Source: Lysinibacillus sp. KCTC 33748 (GTDB taxonomy: Bacteria; Bacillota; Bacilli; Bacillales_A; Planococcaceae). Taken from it: 64,000 nucleotides of DNA. The stretch spans positions 62,001 to 126,000 of the forward strand of contig NZ_MWSJ01000003.1 of the NCBI RefSeq assembly GCF_002237755.1, written 5' to 3'. Under the pieces are notes generated by a model. The model was not told the origin of the DNA, did not search any database, and was given only the letters and a program-made list of their open reading frames with translations. The position numbers were made by a program, and so were the translations under genes. Of the stretch, positions 27,974-37,595 are shown in pieces; within the stretch, counting starts at the first letter, position 1; each line of letters starts with the position of its first letter.

Positions 27974-28873
27974 ATGTTAGTTTCGTCCCAAGATGCACTT
28001 GAACAGTTTATGCTTTATATCCAAATTGAAAAAAACTTCTCTGTTCATACAGTGCGAGAATATGAATCGGACCTACTAGATTTTTTAGCGTTTTTGCAAG
28101 CGGAGGGCGTAAATGATTTAGCTAGCGTTGAGTATATACATGCACGTCTTTATGTAACAAAGTTGTACGATGAAAAGAGAGCAAGATCATCTGTATCAAG
28201 GAAAATCTCCTCAATACGCTCCTTCTTTCGCTTTCTAAATAAACAGCACGGATTAGATGATGGGGCATTTCGATCACTTTATCATCCGAAAAAAGAATCA
28301 CGTTTACCTAGCTTTTTCTACGAGGAAGAATTGAAGCAGCTATTTGATGCGAATGTCGGCGATGATTTGAAATCATTAAGAAATATAGCTATATTGGAGC
28401 TGTTATATGCGACAGGTATTCGTGTAAGTGAGCTCACCTCAATTCAAGTAGAAGATGTTGATTTCCATTATTCGATTATTAGGGTAATGGGAAAAGGGCG
28501 AAAAGAACGTATTATTCCATTCGGGCAATTTGCGAGTTTAGCTATGCAGGATTACATAGAACAAGCTCGTCCACGATTGATGAAAAACACAAGTCATCAG
28601 CAATTGTTTGTCAACATGCGCGGTGGGGAACTTACTCCACGAGGTGTACGTCATATTTTAACAGAAATGATTGACAAAGCCTCGCTCCATACGAAAATAT
28701 ATCCACATATGCTTCGCCATACTTTTGCCACACATTTATTGAATAATGGCGCAGATTTACGTACGGTGCAGGAGTTATTAGGCCATGCTCATTTAACTTC
28801 TACACAAGTTTACACTCATGTAACAAAAGAGCATCTACGTCAAACATATATGAATGCTCATCCAAGGGCATAA
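27974..28873 (+). CDS. xerC: Site-specific tyrosine recombinase XerC (CodV)
   Basis: XerC with XerD resolves chromosome dimers at dif. I start at ATG 27974 after GGTGGTG, giving 299 residues (304 in B. subtilis CodV). The open frame continues upstream, but that part is translated repeat D. The catalytic set is present: Arg in TGIRVSEL, Lys in GKGRKE, HMLRH, GHAHL and the nucleophile in QVYTHV. The conserved xerC-hslV-hslU-codY order identifies it as the housekeeping enzyme, not a phage integrase. Confidence 0.96.
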   Translation: MLVSSQDALEQFMLYIQIEKNFSVHTVREYESDLLDFLAFLQAEGVNDLASVEYIHARLYVTKLYDEKRARSSVSRKISSIRSFFRFLNKQHGLDDGAFRSLYHPKKESRLPSFFYEEELKQLFDANVGDDLKSLRNIAILELLYATGIRVSELTSIQVEDVDFHYSIIRVMGKGRKERIIPFGQFASLAMQDYIEQARPRLMKNTSHQQLFVNMRGGELTPRGVRHILTEMIDKASLHTKIYPHMLRHTFATHLLNNGADLRTVQELLGHAHLTSTQVYTHVTKEHLRQTYMNAHPRA

Positions 28874-28893
28874 TAAGCTAAGGAGGAAGGCGA

Positions 28894-29439
28894 ATGGGAC
28901 AAATTCATGCGACAACGATATTTGCAGTTCATCATAACGGAGGTTGCGCGATGGCAGGTGATGGTCAAGTGACCCTGGGAAATGCGGTTGTTATGAAAGG
29001 TACAGCAAGGAAGGTCAGACGTCTGTTTAATGGTCAGGTGCTTGCCGGGTTTGCGGGATCGGTTGCTGATGCTTTTACACTTTTTGAAATGTTTGAAGGA
29101 AAGTTAAATGAATACAATGGTAACTTACAACGTGCAGCAGTAGAAGTTGCTAAGCAATGGCGCGGTGATAAAATGCTACGTCAATTAGAGGCTATGCTAC
29201 TTGTAATGGATAAAAGTACACTCCTTCTTGTTTCGGGTACGGGAGAAGTAATTGAACCGGATGATGGAGTTTTGGCAATTGGTTCAGGGGGTAACTATGC
29301 ATTATCAGCAGGTCGTGCTCTGAAAAAGTATGCAGGTGATACAATGTCTGCTCGTGAAATTGCAGAAGCGGCATTAGAAACCGCTGCTGGAATCTGTGTG
29401 TTTACGAATCATAATATTATCGTGGAGGCGCTTAACTAA
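28894..29439 (+). CDS. hslV: ATP-dependent protease subunit HslV (ClpQ/CodW)
   Basis: HslV is the peptidase ring of the HslUV proteasome-like complex. The 181 residues open [16 protein letters not shown]. The residue aligned with the E. coli catalytic Thr1 is Thr7, with the second Thr next to it, and GDGQVT plus ARKVRRLF follow. B. subtilis CodW is described as using an N-terminal serine; no serine is near the N-terminus here, so processing to Thr7 seems likely. The start ATG follows AAGGAGGAAGG. The stop shares one base with the hslU start. Confidence 0.96.
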   Translation: MGQIHATTIFAVHHNGGCAMAGDGQVTLGNAVVMKGTARKVRRLFNGQVLAGFAGSVADAFTLFEMFEGKLNEYNGNLQRAAVEVAKQWRGDKMLRQLEAMLLVMDKSTLLLVSGTGEVIEPDDGVLAIGSGGNYALSAGRALKKYAGDTMSAREIAEAALETAAGICVFTNHNIIVEALN

Positions 29440-30839
29440 TGACAAAAAATAATTTAACGCCAAGACAAATTACTGAGCATTTGGATCGTTATATCGTTGG
29501 ACAAAATGAAGCGAAGCGAGCGGTAGCTATTGCACTACGTAATCGATATCGTCGCTCGCTGCTAAGTGATGAGATGAAGGCTGAGGTAATTCCGAAAAAT
29601 ATTTTGATGATTGGACCTACAGGTGTCGGAAAAACAGAAATTGCACGAAGAATTGCAAAGCTAACGGGTGCACCATTTGTAAAAGTTGAAGCAACGAAGT
29701 TTACAGAAGTAGGATATGTAGGGCGAGACGTAGAGTCAATGGTACGTGATGTAGTAGAAGCTTCACATCGTCTTGTAAAAGAAGAAATGATGGAGTCTGT
29801 GAAGGACCAAGCCGAAGAATTAGCAAACGAAGCGATAGTTAAGTTGTTAGTTCCTTCATTACGAAAAAAACAGTCCATGCAAAATCCGTTTGAAATGTTA
29901 TTTGGCGGAAAAGAACAGCAAGCCAATGATGATTCTTCTTCTGAAGAAACTGAAGTACGCTCCAAACGTGCGCAAATCGCTATCGATTTACGTAATGGTA
30001 AATTAGAAAATGAATGGATTACAGTTGAAGTAACTGAACAAAATCCTTCTATTTTTGATGCGTTACAAGGAACAGGTATGGATATGTCTGCAAACAATGG
30101 CATGCAGGATATGCTGTCTAGTTTAATGCCTAAAAAGCAGAAAAAACGTCGTCTACAAGTGAAAGATGCACGTCGAATTTTAACGATCGAGGAAGCAAAT
30201 AAACTCATAGATGCAGACGAAGTTGCTCAAGAAGCCATTTCAAGAGCAGAACAATCAGGTATTATTTTTATTGATGAAATTGATAAAATCGCTAGTAAGG
30301 ATAGTAACTCCTCTGCAAACGTATCGCGTGAAGGTGTGCAACGTGATATTCTACCAATTGTTGAAGGTTCTACTGTAACGACAAAATACGGTGCTGTAAA
30401 AACTGACTTTATGCTTTTCATTGCTGCTGGAGCGTTTCATATGTCGAAGCCTTCAGATTTAATTCCTGAATTGCAAGGTCGTTTCCCGATTCGAGTGGAG
30501 CTTGAAAAATTAACTAAACAAGATTTTGTACGTATTTTGCAAGAACCAGATCAATCACTTATTTTGCAATACAAGGCATTATTAGAAACTGAAGGCGTGG
30601 AGATAAACTTTACGGAAGACGCGATTGAGCGAATTGCAGAAATCGCAACTGAGGTCAATCAGGAGACTGATAATATTGGAGCTCGACGTTTGCACACAAT
30701 TTTAGAACGCTTATTAGAAGAATTATCATTTGAAGCTGCTGAAATTGCACCTGCAAATATTCCAATCACTGCTGCTTATGTAGATCAAAAACTTGCGGGT
30801 ATAGTAAAAAACAAAGATTTGTCACAGTTTATATTGTAA
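29439..30839 (+). CDS. hslU: HslU ATPase subunit (ClpY/CodX)
   Basis: HslU is the AAA+ unfoldase that feeds HslV. The 466 residues show Walker [10 protein letters not shown] near residue 60, the inserted I domain (about 110-240), Walker [12 protein letters not shown] and the C-terminal sensor region NIGARRLH with the tail ending LSQFIL. The tail is expected to insert between HslV subunits. Starts on the last base of hslV. Confidence 0.98.
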   Translation: MTKNNLTPRQITEHLDRYIVGQNEAKRAVAIALRNRYRRSLLSDEMKAEVIPKNILMIGPTGVGKTEIARRIAKLTGAPFVKVEATKFTEVGYVGRDVESMVRDVVEASHRLVKEEMMESVKDQAEELANEAIVKLLVPSLRKKQSMQNPFEMLFGGKEQQANDDSSSEETEVRSKRAQIAIDLRNGKLENEWITVEVTEQNPSIFDALQGTGMDMSANNGMQDMLSSLMPKKQKKRRLQVKDARRILTIEEANKLIDADEVAQEAISRAEQSGIIFIDEIDKIASKDSNSSANVSREGVQRDILPIVEGSTVTTKYGAVKTDFMLFIAAGAFHMSKPSDLIPELQGRFPIRVELEKLTKQDFVRILQEPDQSLILQYKALLETEGVEINFTEDAIERIAEIATEVNQETDNIGARRLHTILERLLEELSFEAAEIAPANIPITAAYVDQKLAGIVKNKDLSQFIL

Positions 30840-30926
30840 GATAAGGCTGAATAGTTTTATTAAGTTGAAAAAACATTTAGAATATTAAGAAAATACTCTT
30901 CGGATTATTTATAGGAGGAACATATA

Positions 30927-31706
30927 ATGAATTTATTAGAAAAAACGCGTAAAATTAACTCGATGCTCCAAGCATCTGCTGGTAAACCGGTAAACTTTAA
31001 AGAAATGGCAGATACATTAGGAGATATTATCGACAGTAATGTTTATATTGTAAGCCGTAAAGGGAAGCTTTTAGGTATTTCAATTCACCAACAAATTGAA
31101 AATGAGCGTATGAAAAAGATGTTCGAAGAGCGTCAATTCCCAGAAGAATATACACATAGCTTGTTTACAATTTCTGAGACATCTTCAAACTTAGATATTA
31201 ATGACGAACATACTGCTTTCCCAGTTGAAAACAAAGAGTTATTCCAAAATGCATTAACAACGATCGTACCGATTGTTGGTGGTGGTGAGCGTCTTGGTAC
31301 ATTAATTCTTGCTCGTTTATCTTCACAATTTGAGGATGATGATTTAATTTTAGCTGAGTACGGTGCAACAGTAGTTGGTATGGAAATTTTACGTGAGAAA
31401 TCTGAGGAAATTGAAGAGGAAGCTCGTAGCAAAGCTGTTGTACAAATGGCAATCAATTCACTTTCATACAGTGAGTTAGAGGCTATTGAACATATCTTTG
31501 AAGAGCTTGATGGCCATGAAGGCTTACTTGTTGCTTCAAAAATTGCAGACCGAGTTGGTATTACACGTTCAGTAATCGTAAACGCATTACGTAAACTAGA
31601 ATCTGCAGGTGTAATCGAATCTCGCTCTTTAGGTATGAAAGGTACTTACATTAAAGTACTGAACGATAAATTCCTAAATGCATTAGCTGAAATTAAAATG
31701 AAATAA
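30927..31706 (+). CDS. codY: GTP-sensing global repressor CodY
   Basis: CodY senses GTP and branched-chain amino acids and represses stationary-phase genes. The 259 residues have the N-terminal GAF effector domain (1-155) beginning [14 protein letters not shown]. The C-terminal winged helix has [24 protein letters not shown]. The start follows AGGAGG. There is no terminator between hslU and codY; a TAGAAT near 30877 might be part of a separate promoter. A strong terminator follows. Confidence 0.98.
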   Translation: MNLLEKTRKINSMLQASAGKPVNFKEMADTLGDIIDSNVYIVSRKGKLLGISIHQQIENERMKKMFEERQFPEEYTHSLFTISETSSNLDINDEHTAFPVENKELFQNALTTIVPIVGGGERLGTLILARLSSQFEDDDLILAEYGATVVGMEILREKSEEIEEEARSKAVVQMAINSLSYSELEAIEHIFEELDGHEGLLVASKIADRVGITRSVIVNALRKLESAGVIESRSLGMKGTYIKVLNDKFLNALAEIKMK

Positions 31707-31732
31707 TAAAATAGCGTCCTTTTGGGACGATC

Positions 31733-31771
31733 TGAGGCATCTGGAATAATTTTGTTCCAGATGCCTTTTAT
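31733..31771 (+). terminator. codY terminator
   Basis: GGCATCTGGAA (31736-31746) pairs perfectly with TTCCAGATGCC (31755-31765), followed by TTTTATTA. A degenerate second copy occurs at 32020-32057. Confidence 0.95.
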
Positions 31772-31775
31772 TATA

Positions 31776-32019
31776 TAGAGAATAAAAATCGCTAAGGGAA
31801 ACTTTGTGATCGTTGTGGCCTTCCGATTCCCTTTCCAGACTGCTTACTTTCCTATGAAGAGCGTCGACCACCACTTCCTCCTCTTTAGTCCCTATATTGG
31901 CACTGCGCTTACGTACAAAAAAACCGTGTTGCTGTCGCTAAATTAACACTGTGCTTTCTCACAAATTTGTTGGCCTAAAGCCTTCGGCGGATTTGACACA
32001 AAAAATTCATTGGAAACAC
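31776..32019 (+). repeat. Intergenic repeat copy G (tandem modules)
   Basis: It contains two module-like units, the second starting GTTGCTG at 31928, exactly 35 bp after the first unit (31893). The second has CTGTGCTTTCTCACAAA and ends in TTGGCC, like copy F. The tail CCTTCGGCGGAT resembles copy C. It has no coding capacity. It is bracketed by two copies of the codY terminator. Confidence 0.7.
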
Positions 32020-32057
32020 AAAGGTATCTGGGATAATCTTGTTCAGATGCCTTTTGT
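32020..32057 (+). repeat. Degenerate second copy of the codY terminator
   Basis: AAGGTATCTGGGATAATCTT followed by GTTCAGATGCCTTTTG repeats the terminator at 31733-31771 with a few substitutions and a one-base deletion; it can still form a weaker hairpin. Confidence 0.75.
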
Positions 32058-32658
32058 AATTCGACGAAGTTTCGACGAAATTTGCGGTTGAGTTTACATG
32101 CTTTAATTATGTCGAATCATGTTTTAGTACTAAATAGGGGGGAGGAATCATCTATATTTTAATCCTTTCGCTCATTTTTTATAGGTATGTTTTCGACCTT
32201 CCTAGACGCTAATGTCATTGCTTTATCCCTAAATTTGTCTTTTGACATATGCGCTACTTTTTGCGTAAGTGAAAAAAACATATGCTCCAATTGTTACTTG
32301 TAAGACAGTATGGAATGACTATTCTGAATTTTGCGTAATATTATAGCCTTATGTTTAAATAGTAAAAAGGAACTCTAATTTAGACATTGTGTCTACTGTT
32401 GTTTTGGTAAAAAAAGGAATAAAATAGATCCTAAAACCGTAAACACTGTCGAAATGGTGTAAATAGACTAGTATTGAGTAGGGTGGCTATGAATCCAGTA
32501 ATATCAAGGGATACGGAAGTATTGTCCTGGTTATTTGTGAATAAAAATGGGTCGTTTATACTATCAAAAAGTGACAAAAGACAATAGACACTACGTATCA
32601 TCTTAATTACAATTGTATTATTGGATAAAATAAGAAGTACATGAATGAGGTGAGCTTT
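32058..32658 (+). other. Leader region of the fla/che operon
   Basis: The codY-flgB gap is 952 bp. After repeat G, this AT-rich part contains TTCGACGAA twice in tandem (around 32060-32080), the small perfect hairpin TAGACATTGTGTCTA (32382-32396) and the promoter candidate at 32535-32562. GGGGGGAGGA near 32140 looks like a ribosome site but is followed by no plausible ORF. I see no clear CodY box. Confidence 0.5.
32535..32562 (+). promoter_or_regulatory. Candidate SigA-type promoter of the fla/che operon
   Basis: TTGTGA (32535-32540), 16-bp spacer and TATACT (32557-32562), about 97 bp before flgB. A SigD-like pair TAAA and GTCGAAAT at 32432-32455 has only 12 bases between the boxes and is doubtful. 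Confidence 0.45.
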
Positions 32659-33051
32659 TTGGATTTGTTTGGAGGAACTATTAGTAAGCTGGAAAACGGA
32701 CTTTCTTATGCAACTTTGAATCATAAAACGATCGCTAATAACATTGCGAATGTCGATACGCCGAACTATAAGGCGAAAAATGTAAGTTTTAAAGATATGT
32801 TGGAGAAAGAACAACAAATGTCAATTTCGGCATATCGTACGGATAATAGACATTTTGATTTCGCGATTCGACAATCAACGCCTGGTGTGAATAATAGAAA
32901 TGGTTTGCGATATCGAAATAATGGTAATGCCGTAGATATGGATGCTGAACAGACAAAGCTTGCGGAAAACCAAATTTATTACAACGCATTAATTGAACGC
33001 ATGAACGGTAAGCTAAATACTCTAAATACGGTTATTAAAGGAGGTAAGTAA
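32659..33051 (+). CDS. flgB: Flagellar basal-body rod protein FlgB
   Basis: FlgB is a proximal rod subunit secreted through the flagellar type III apparatus. I choose TTG 32659, six bases after GAGGTGAG. This gives 130 residues starting MDLFGGTISKLENGL, matching the B. subtilis start; the in-frame ATG 32641 lies before the ribosome site. The rod signature NNIANVDTPNYKAKNVSF is near the N-terminus and a hydrophobic heptad helix lies at the C-terminus (LAENQIYYNALIERMNGKL). It is the first gene of the fla/che operon, 3 bases from flgC. Confidence 0.95.
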   Translation: MDLFGGTISKLENGLSYATLNHKTIANNIANVDTPNYKAKNVSFKDMLEKEQQMSISAYRTDNRHFDFAIRQSTPGVNNRNGLRYRNNGNAVDMDAEQTKLAENQIYYNALIERMNGKLNTLNTVIKGGK

Positions 33052-33054
33052 TAA

Positions 33055-33516
33055 ATGTCTATTTTCCATGGTATGAATACTACTGCCTCAGCATTAACGG
33101 CACAGCGTTTACGAATGGATGTAGTTTCGTCAAATATGGCGAACATGGATACAACGCGCGGTAGACAAGTGAACGGGGAGTGGGAACCATACCGCAGAAA
33201 GTCTGTAACGCTTACGGCGCAAGAGGGACAGTTTTCAAAGTTCTTTAATGCCGCGGTTGGCAAAAATGCAAAGAGTGGTGTTGGCAACGGCGTAAAAGTT
33301 ACACAAATAAAAGAAGATAGAGAAACACCTTTCAAACTTGTGTATGATCCAACTCATCCAGATGCAAATGCAGATGGCTATGTAAATATGCCGAATGTAG
33401 ATCCATTAAAAGAAATGGTAGATTTAATGTCAGCTACTCGTTCCTACGAGGCAAACATAACTGTATTGAATGCAAATAAATCCATGCTGACAAAGGCTTT
33501 AGAGATTGGAAGATAA
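33055..33516 (+). CDS. flgC: Flagellar basal-body rod protein FlgC
   Basis: FlgC is a proximal rod subunit. The 153 residues start SIFHGMNTTASALTAQRLRM with SSNMANMDTTR (rod N-terminal motif) and end with ATRSYEANITVLNANKSMLTKALEIG, the C-terminal helix of axial proteins. The start follows AAGGAGGTAAG. Coupled in the flgB-flgC-fliE order seen in Bacillus. Confidence 0.97.
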   Translation: MSIFHGMNTTASALTAQRLRMDVVSSNMANMDTTRGRQVNGEWEPYRRKSVTLTAQEGQFSKFFNAAVGKNAKSGVGNGVKVTQIKEDRETPFKLVYDPTHPDANADGYVNMPNVDPLKEMVDLMSATRSYEANITVLNANKSMLTKALEIGR

Positions 33517-33539
33517 ATAAGAGGAAAGGAAGATACATA

Positions 33540-33845
33540 ATGACAATTTCGTCCGTTTCACAAATGACACCTACGCAGGTTGTAAATGAAACAAATAAAC
33601 TTAATACGACACCTTATGAAGCACAACAGAGCTTTGCGAACTCGTTAAAAGAAGCAATATCAAAGGTTAATGATCAACAAATTACTTCTGATAACCTTAC
33701 TCAAAAGTTAATTAATGGTGGAGATGTAGAGTTGCACGAAGTGATGATTGCATCACAAAAGGCGAGCATTACATTAAATGCAACAATTGAAGTTCGCAAT
33801 AAGGTGATTGAAGCTTACCAAGAAATAATGCGTATGAGTGTCTAA
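33540..33845 (+). CDS. fliE: Flagellar hook-basal body complex protein FliE
   Basis: FliE links the MS ring to the rod. The 101 residues match the family: a variable N-terminus and the conserved C-terminal half with GDVELHEVMIASQKASITL and VRNKVIEAYQEIMRMSV. The start ATG follows AGGAAAGG. It is separated from fliF by 342 bp containing repeat copy E, whereas these genes are nearly adjacent in B. subtilis. Confidence 0.96.
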   Translation: MTISSVSQMTPTQVVNETNKLNTTPYEAQQSFANSLKEAISKVNDQQITSDNLTQKLINGGDVELHEVMIASQKASITLNATIEVRNKVIEAYQEIMRMSV

Positions 33846-33897
33846 CTTTATTTGAATAAGCACTATTGAAGTAAAGAATTTATCCCATATTTTAAAT

Positions 33898-34107
33898 GGA
33901 TGATTGATGTGGAGGTTGGATGACTCCTAAGGGATCACGTTCATGATACAGAAGGTGATAGCCTTGAAGTGAGTGAGACAATAGAAAAACGAAGGCAAAT
34001 ACATCATATCTTATGATTATGCTTTCGTGGCCAACATCCTGATTGCCCCAAATGGTTTATCGGACGCTCCTAGTCGAAACGGAAATCAATACGTTATGGT
34101 GATGATA
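33898..34107 (+). repeat. Intergenic repeat copy E inside the fla/che operon
   Basis: It resembles copies D and F: GACTCCTAAGGGATCACG at the left, ATCATATCTTATGATTATGC and TTTCGTGGCCAACATCC in the middle, and AATCAATACGTTATGGTGAT at the right end. No 35-bp module, no ORF with a ribosome site and no clear terminator are present. The 342-bp fliE-fliF gap otherwise holds only the fliF ribosome site. Confidence 0.72.
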
Positions 34108-34187
34108 ATGATTGAATGTTATGGGATATCACTGTTTTCGCGAATTATTAGATGGATAGGTTGTTCACTATAACCGGAGGATTCATA

Positions 34188-35780
34188 ATGAATGAACGAT
34201 TGACGAAAATAAAAAACGACACCAGCCAATTTTGGACAAGTCGTAGTAAAAAACAAAAATTTGTAATGATTGGTTCTGTGGTAGGAGTACTAGCACTTGC
34301 TGCCGTTATTACACTTTTTGCTACAAAAATTACATATGTACCACTTTATAAGGATTTATCGACAAGAGAAATCGGACAAGTGAAGGAAGCGTTAGATACC
34401 CAAGGTGTAAAATATGAACTTGCACCGGGGGGGACATCGATTTTAGTGCCTGAGGAACAAGTTGATTCATTGTTAGTACAGTTAGCATCGGAAGGATATC
34501 CGCAAACGGGGTCGATTGATTACTCTTTCGCAAATAGCTCTGGATTTGGTATGACAGATAATGAGTTTAACCTATTAAAAAAAGCTGCGACTGAAACAGA
34601 AATCGCAAAGCTCATTAAAAATCTAGAGGGTGTAAAAGATGCAAAGGTAATGATTAACATTCCAGAAGAGGGCGTATTTTTAAAAGATGTTAAAGAAGAA
34701 GCGACTGCATCTATTGTTTTAAATACTGACCCGGGCTATAAATTTACAGAGCAACAAATTGCCACTATGTACAATCTAGTTGCAAAAAGTGTTCCAAATT
34801 TAAATACGGATAATATTGTTATTTCTAACCAATTTTCTGAGTACTTTGATCTAAATGCTGCAACTACTGATGGGGCTTCAACTACGACAGCTGAAGGTCA
34901 GTTACAAGCGAAGAAATTGGTTGAGCGTGATCTACAACGTCAAGTCCAAAATATGCTAGGTACGCTTATGGGACAAGACAAAGTAATCGTTTCTGTGACA
35001 ACAGACATTGATTTCAAAAAAGAAGTTCGTGAAGAAAACCTAGTAACACCAGTTGACGAAGAGAATATGGAAGGAATCGCGATTAGTGCTCAACGTATTA
35101 CAGAGCAATATTCTGGTACAGGGGCTGCAGCCACTGGTACACCTGAAGCTGAAACGACGACGGATAACTTCACAACGTATAACGAAGGTGTAAATGGTGA
35201 CGGGGAATATGAACGTACTGAAGAAACAATTAATAATGACGTAAACCGTATACGTAAAGATATCCAAGAGGCACCATATAAAATTCAAGATATTGGTATC
35301 CAAGTAATTGTTGAACCACCGACAGCAACTGACGCGGCAACATTACCAGATGGGATTCGTGAGGATATCCAGCAAATTTTAAGTACGATTGTTCGTACGA
35401 CGATTTCTAAAGATGTAGCAGCTGAGCTTACTCAAGATCAAATCGATGAAAAAGTAGCTGTTTCAGTGCATCCTTTAAATGGTAAAGCAACAGAGACAGC
35501 TAGCGAAAAATCTGTTATTCCATGGTGGGTTTGGGTAATCGGCGGCATTTTACTTGCTGTTATAGTATTGCTTGCATTCTTCATTGTCCGTTCACGTAAA
35601 CGTGCACAGGAAGAAGAAGAACTAAGTATCCTAGATGAACAAGAAGAACTAATGATTGAAGATATAAATGAAGAAATTGAAACGGAAGCTACAATGCGTC
35701 GTAAGCAGCTTGAAAAAATGGCAAAAGAAAAGCCAGACGATTTTGCGAAGTTACTGCGTAGTTGGATTGCGGAAGACTAA
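34188..35780 (+). CDS. fliF: Flagellar MS-ring protein FliF
   Basis: FliF forms the membrane MS ring on which rotor and export gate assemble. ATG 34188 follows CCGGAGGA, giving 530 residues; 12 upstream codons are also open. There are two membrane segments, about 27-47 (MIGSVVGVLALAAVITLF) and about 442-465 (WWVWVIGGILLAVIVLL). A periplasmic-side region with ring-building motifs (LLKKAATETEIAKLI) lies between them, and a C-terminal FliG-binding tail ends RSWIAED. Confidence 0.97.
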   Translation: MNERLTKIKNDTSQFWTSRSKKQKFVMIGSVVGVLALAAVITLFATKITYVPLYKDLSTREIGQVKEALDTQGVKYELAPGGTSILVPEEQVDSLLVQLASEGYPQTGSIDYSFANSSGFGMTDNEFNLLKKAATETEIAKLIKNLEGVKDAKVMINIPEEGVFLKDVKEEATASIVLNTDPGYKFTEQQIATMYNLVAKSVPNLNTDNIVISNQFSEYFDLNAATTDGASTTTAEGQLQAKKLVERDLQRQVQNMLGTLMGQDKVIVSVTTDIDFKKEVREENLVTPVDEENMEGIAISAQRITEQYSGTGAAATGTPEAETTTDNFTTYNEGVNGDGEYERTEETINNDVNRIRKDIQEAPYKIQDIGIQVIVEPPTATDAATLPDGIREDIQQILSTIVRTTISKDVAAELTQDQIDEKVAVSVHPLNGKATETASEKSVIPWWVWVIGGILLAVIVLLAFFIVRSRKRAQEEEELSILDEQEELMIEDINEEIETEATMRRKQLEKMAKEKPDDFAKLLRSWIAED

Positions 35781-35795
35781 CTAGGAGGTTCGGCT

Positions 35796-36809
35796 GTGTC
35801 CAAGAAAGATAAGGAATTAACAGGCAAACAAAAGGCCGCTCTCTTGTTAATTTCATTAGGGCCTGAGGTTTCAGCTTCTGTCTATAAACACTTAACAGAA
35901 GAAGAAATTGAACGTTTAACATTAGAGATTTCAAGCGTAAAAAAAGTAGAAGCAAATGTGAAAGAGGAAATTATTGAAGAGTTCCACAATATTGCACTTG
36001 CGCAAGATTATATTACACAGGGTGGTATTGGTTACGCGAAGACAGTATTGGAGAAAGCTCTTGGTGTAGAACAGGCGCAAACAATTATTAATCGCCTTAC
36101 ATCTTCTTTACAAGTACGTCCTTTTGACTTTGCGCGTAGAGCTGATCCAGCACAAATTTTTAACTTTATTCAAAATGAACATCCACAAACAATTGCCCTT
36201 ATCCTCTCTTATTTAGAGGCAGGGCAAGCGGGTGTGATTTTATCTTCATTACCACAGGAAGTACAGGCTGATATTGCTAAGCGTATTGCTGTAATGGATT
36301 CAACTTCCCCAGAAGTTATTAGTGAAATTGAATCTGTTTTAGAGCGTAAGTTATCATCGACTGTGACACAAGATTACACTGAAACGGGTGGCATTGATGC
36401 AGTTGTTGAAGTGTTAAATGGTGTAGATCGACAAACGGAAAAAACGATTCTCGATGCACTCGAAATTCAAGATCCAGAGCTTGCAGAAGAAATCAAAAAA
36501 CGTATGTTTGTATTCGAAGATATTGTTACGCTTGACAATCGTTCGATACAACGTGTTATTCGCGATTGTGAAAATGAAGACTTACTGCTTTCAATGAAAG
36601 TTTCTAGTGAAGAAGTAAAAGACATTATTTTCCGCAATATGTCACAACGTATGGCTGAGACATTTAAGGAAGAAATGGAAATTATGGGTCCTGTTCGACT
36701 GCGTGACGTAGAGGAAGCGCAATCTCGAATTGTTGCGGTCATTCGTCGCTTAGAGGATGCTGGTGAGATTATTATTGCACGTGGTGGAGGAGATGACGTC
36801 ATTGTCTAG
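35796..36809 (+). CDS. fliG: Flagellar motor switch protein FliG
   Basis: FliG is the C-ring protein that receives torque from MotA. The 337 residues begin at GTG 35796, six bases after AGGAGG. The N-domain has LTGKQKAALLLISLGPEVSA, the middle domain NEHPQTIALILSYL, and the C-domain the charged helix with RVIRDCENEDLLLSMKV. The 3' end overlaps fliH by 17 bases. Confidence 0.97.
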   Translation: MSKKDKELTGKQKAALLLISLGPEVSASVYKHLTEEEIERLTLEISSVKKVEANVKEEIIEEFHNIALAQDYITQGGIGYAKTVLEKALGVEQAQTIINRLTSSLQVRPFDFARRADPAQIFNFIQNEHPQTIALILSYLEAGQAGVILSSLPQEVQADIAKRIAVMDSTSPEVISEIESVLERKLSSTVTQDYTETGGIDAVVEVLNGVDRQTEKTILDALEIQDPELAEEIKKRMFVFEDIVTLDNRSIQRVIRDCENEDLLLSMKVSSEEVKDIIFRNMSQRMAETFKEEMEIMGPVRLRDVEEAQSRIVAVIRRLEDAGEIIIARGGGDDVIV

Positions 36810-37590
36810 AATCATCCGTTCTGTACATACACAGTCCAATGGTGATCATGTCAAAAAGATTCAAATCCGTGAAATGTTTGAGCTGCATGAGATAGAAAAT
36901 GGAGAAATTCAACCTCAAAAACAGATTACTATGGAAGAAGTGCTAGAAGAGCGCGAGCGCTTGCTTGCGGAAGCTAGAGCTACTATACAGGCTGAACGCG
37001 AGGCTTTTGAACAAGAAAAGCAAATATTCTCCCAGGAAATTGAACATTTAAAGCAAGACTGGGAAGAAGAACGACCTAATCGAGTGCAAGAAGCTTATGA
37101 TGAAGGATTTGGTCAAGGTTATGAGGATGGGACAAACAAAGCGAATGAAGCGATGGCGCAATCTCTCCAAACGGCCAATGAAATAATTATTCAAGCGGGG
37201 GAGAATGCTCGGAAATATATTGAAGAACAAGAATCGATTATTTTAGAGCTAGGCTTAACCGCCGCAGAGCGAATTATTGATACATCTTTAGAGCGAGACA
37301 ACGAATTATTTGTGTCAATCGTTCGTAGAGGGCTTAAAGAAGCAAGAGAAATGAAAGAAATAAAAATCTATGTTTCACCTACTTACTATGCATTAATTAC
37401 TGGTAATCGTGATGAACTAGCTGAAATGTTCCCAACTGACGTACCATTTATGATTTTTGTAAATGAAGATTTAGAAAATGAAACAGATTGTTATATAGAA
37501 ACAAATCATGGTCGTATTGTTGTAAGTATCGATGAGCAATTAAACGAACTAAGATTGAAGTTACATGAAATATTAGAAAGTAAGGAATGA
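36793..37590 (+). CDS. fliH: Flagellar assembly protein FliH
   Basis: FliH forms the stator-like stalk that regulates the FliI ATPase. I start at ATG 36793 after GGTGGAGG, giving 265 residues (MTSLSRIIRSVHTQ); the frame is open further upstream inside fliG. A Glu/Gln-rich coiled coil spans about 35-110, and GYEDGTNKANEAM plus the C-terminal domain LGLTAAERIIDTSLE support FliH. Its place between fliG and fliI is standard. Confidence 0.92.
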   Translation: MTSLSRIIRSVHTQSNGDHVKKIQIREMFELHEIENGEIQPQKQITMEEVLEERERLLAEARATIQAEREAFEQEKQIFSQEIEHLKQDWEEERPNRVQEAYDEGFGQGYEDGTNKANEAMAQSLQTANEIIIQAGENARKYIEEQESIILELGLTAAERIIDTSLERDNELFVSIVRRGLKEAREMKEIKIYVSPTYYALITGNRDELAEMFPTDVPFMIFVNEDLENETDCYIETNHGRIVVSIDEQLNELRLKLHEILESKE

Positions 37591-37595
37591 TCTAG

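Noticed and set aside
27974..28873. xerC as a phage integrase or mobile element gene
   Set aside because: Conserved housekeeping position before hslV-hslU-codY and close resemblance to CodV/XerC.
29489..30208. Long minus-strand frame (239 codons) opposite hslU
   Set aside because: Shadow of hslU: Ser/Arg/Phe-rich translation, no ribosome site, no family resemblance. The same applies to the 260-codon minus-strand frame at 39337-40119 and other minus-strand frames in smc, fliI and fliF.
32326..32342. CodY box upstream of flgB (AATTTTGCGTAATATT)
   Set aside because: About five mismatches to the CodY consensus, no better than chance in AT-rich DNA.
32432..32455. SigD-type promoter before flgB (TAAA and GTCGAAAT)
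   Set aside because: The spacer is 12 bases, shorter than usual for SigD promoters; kept only as a remark.
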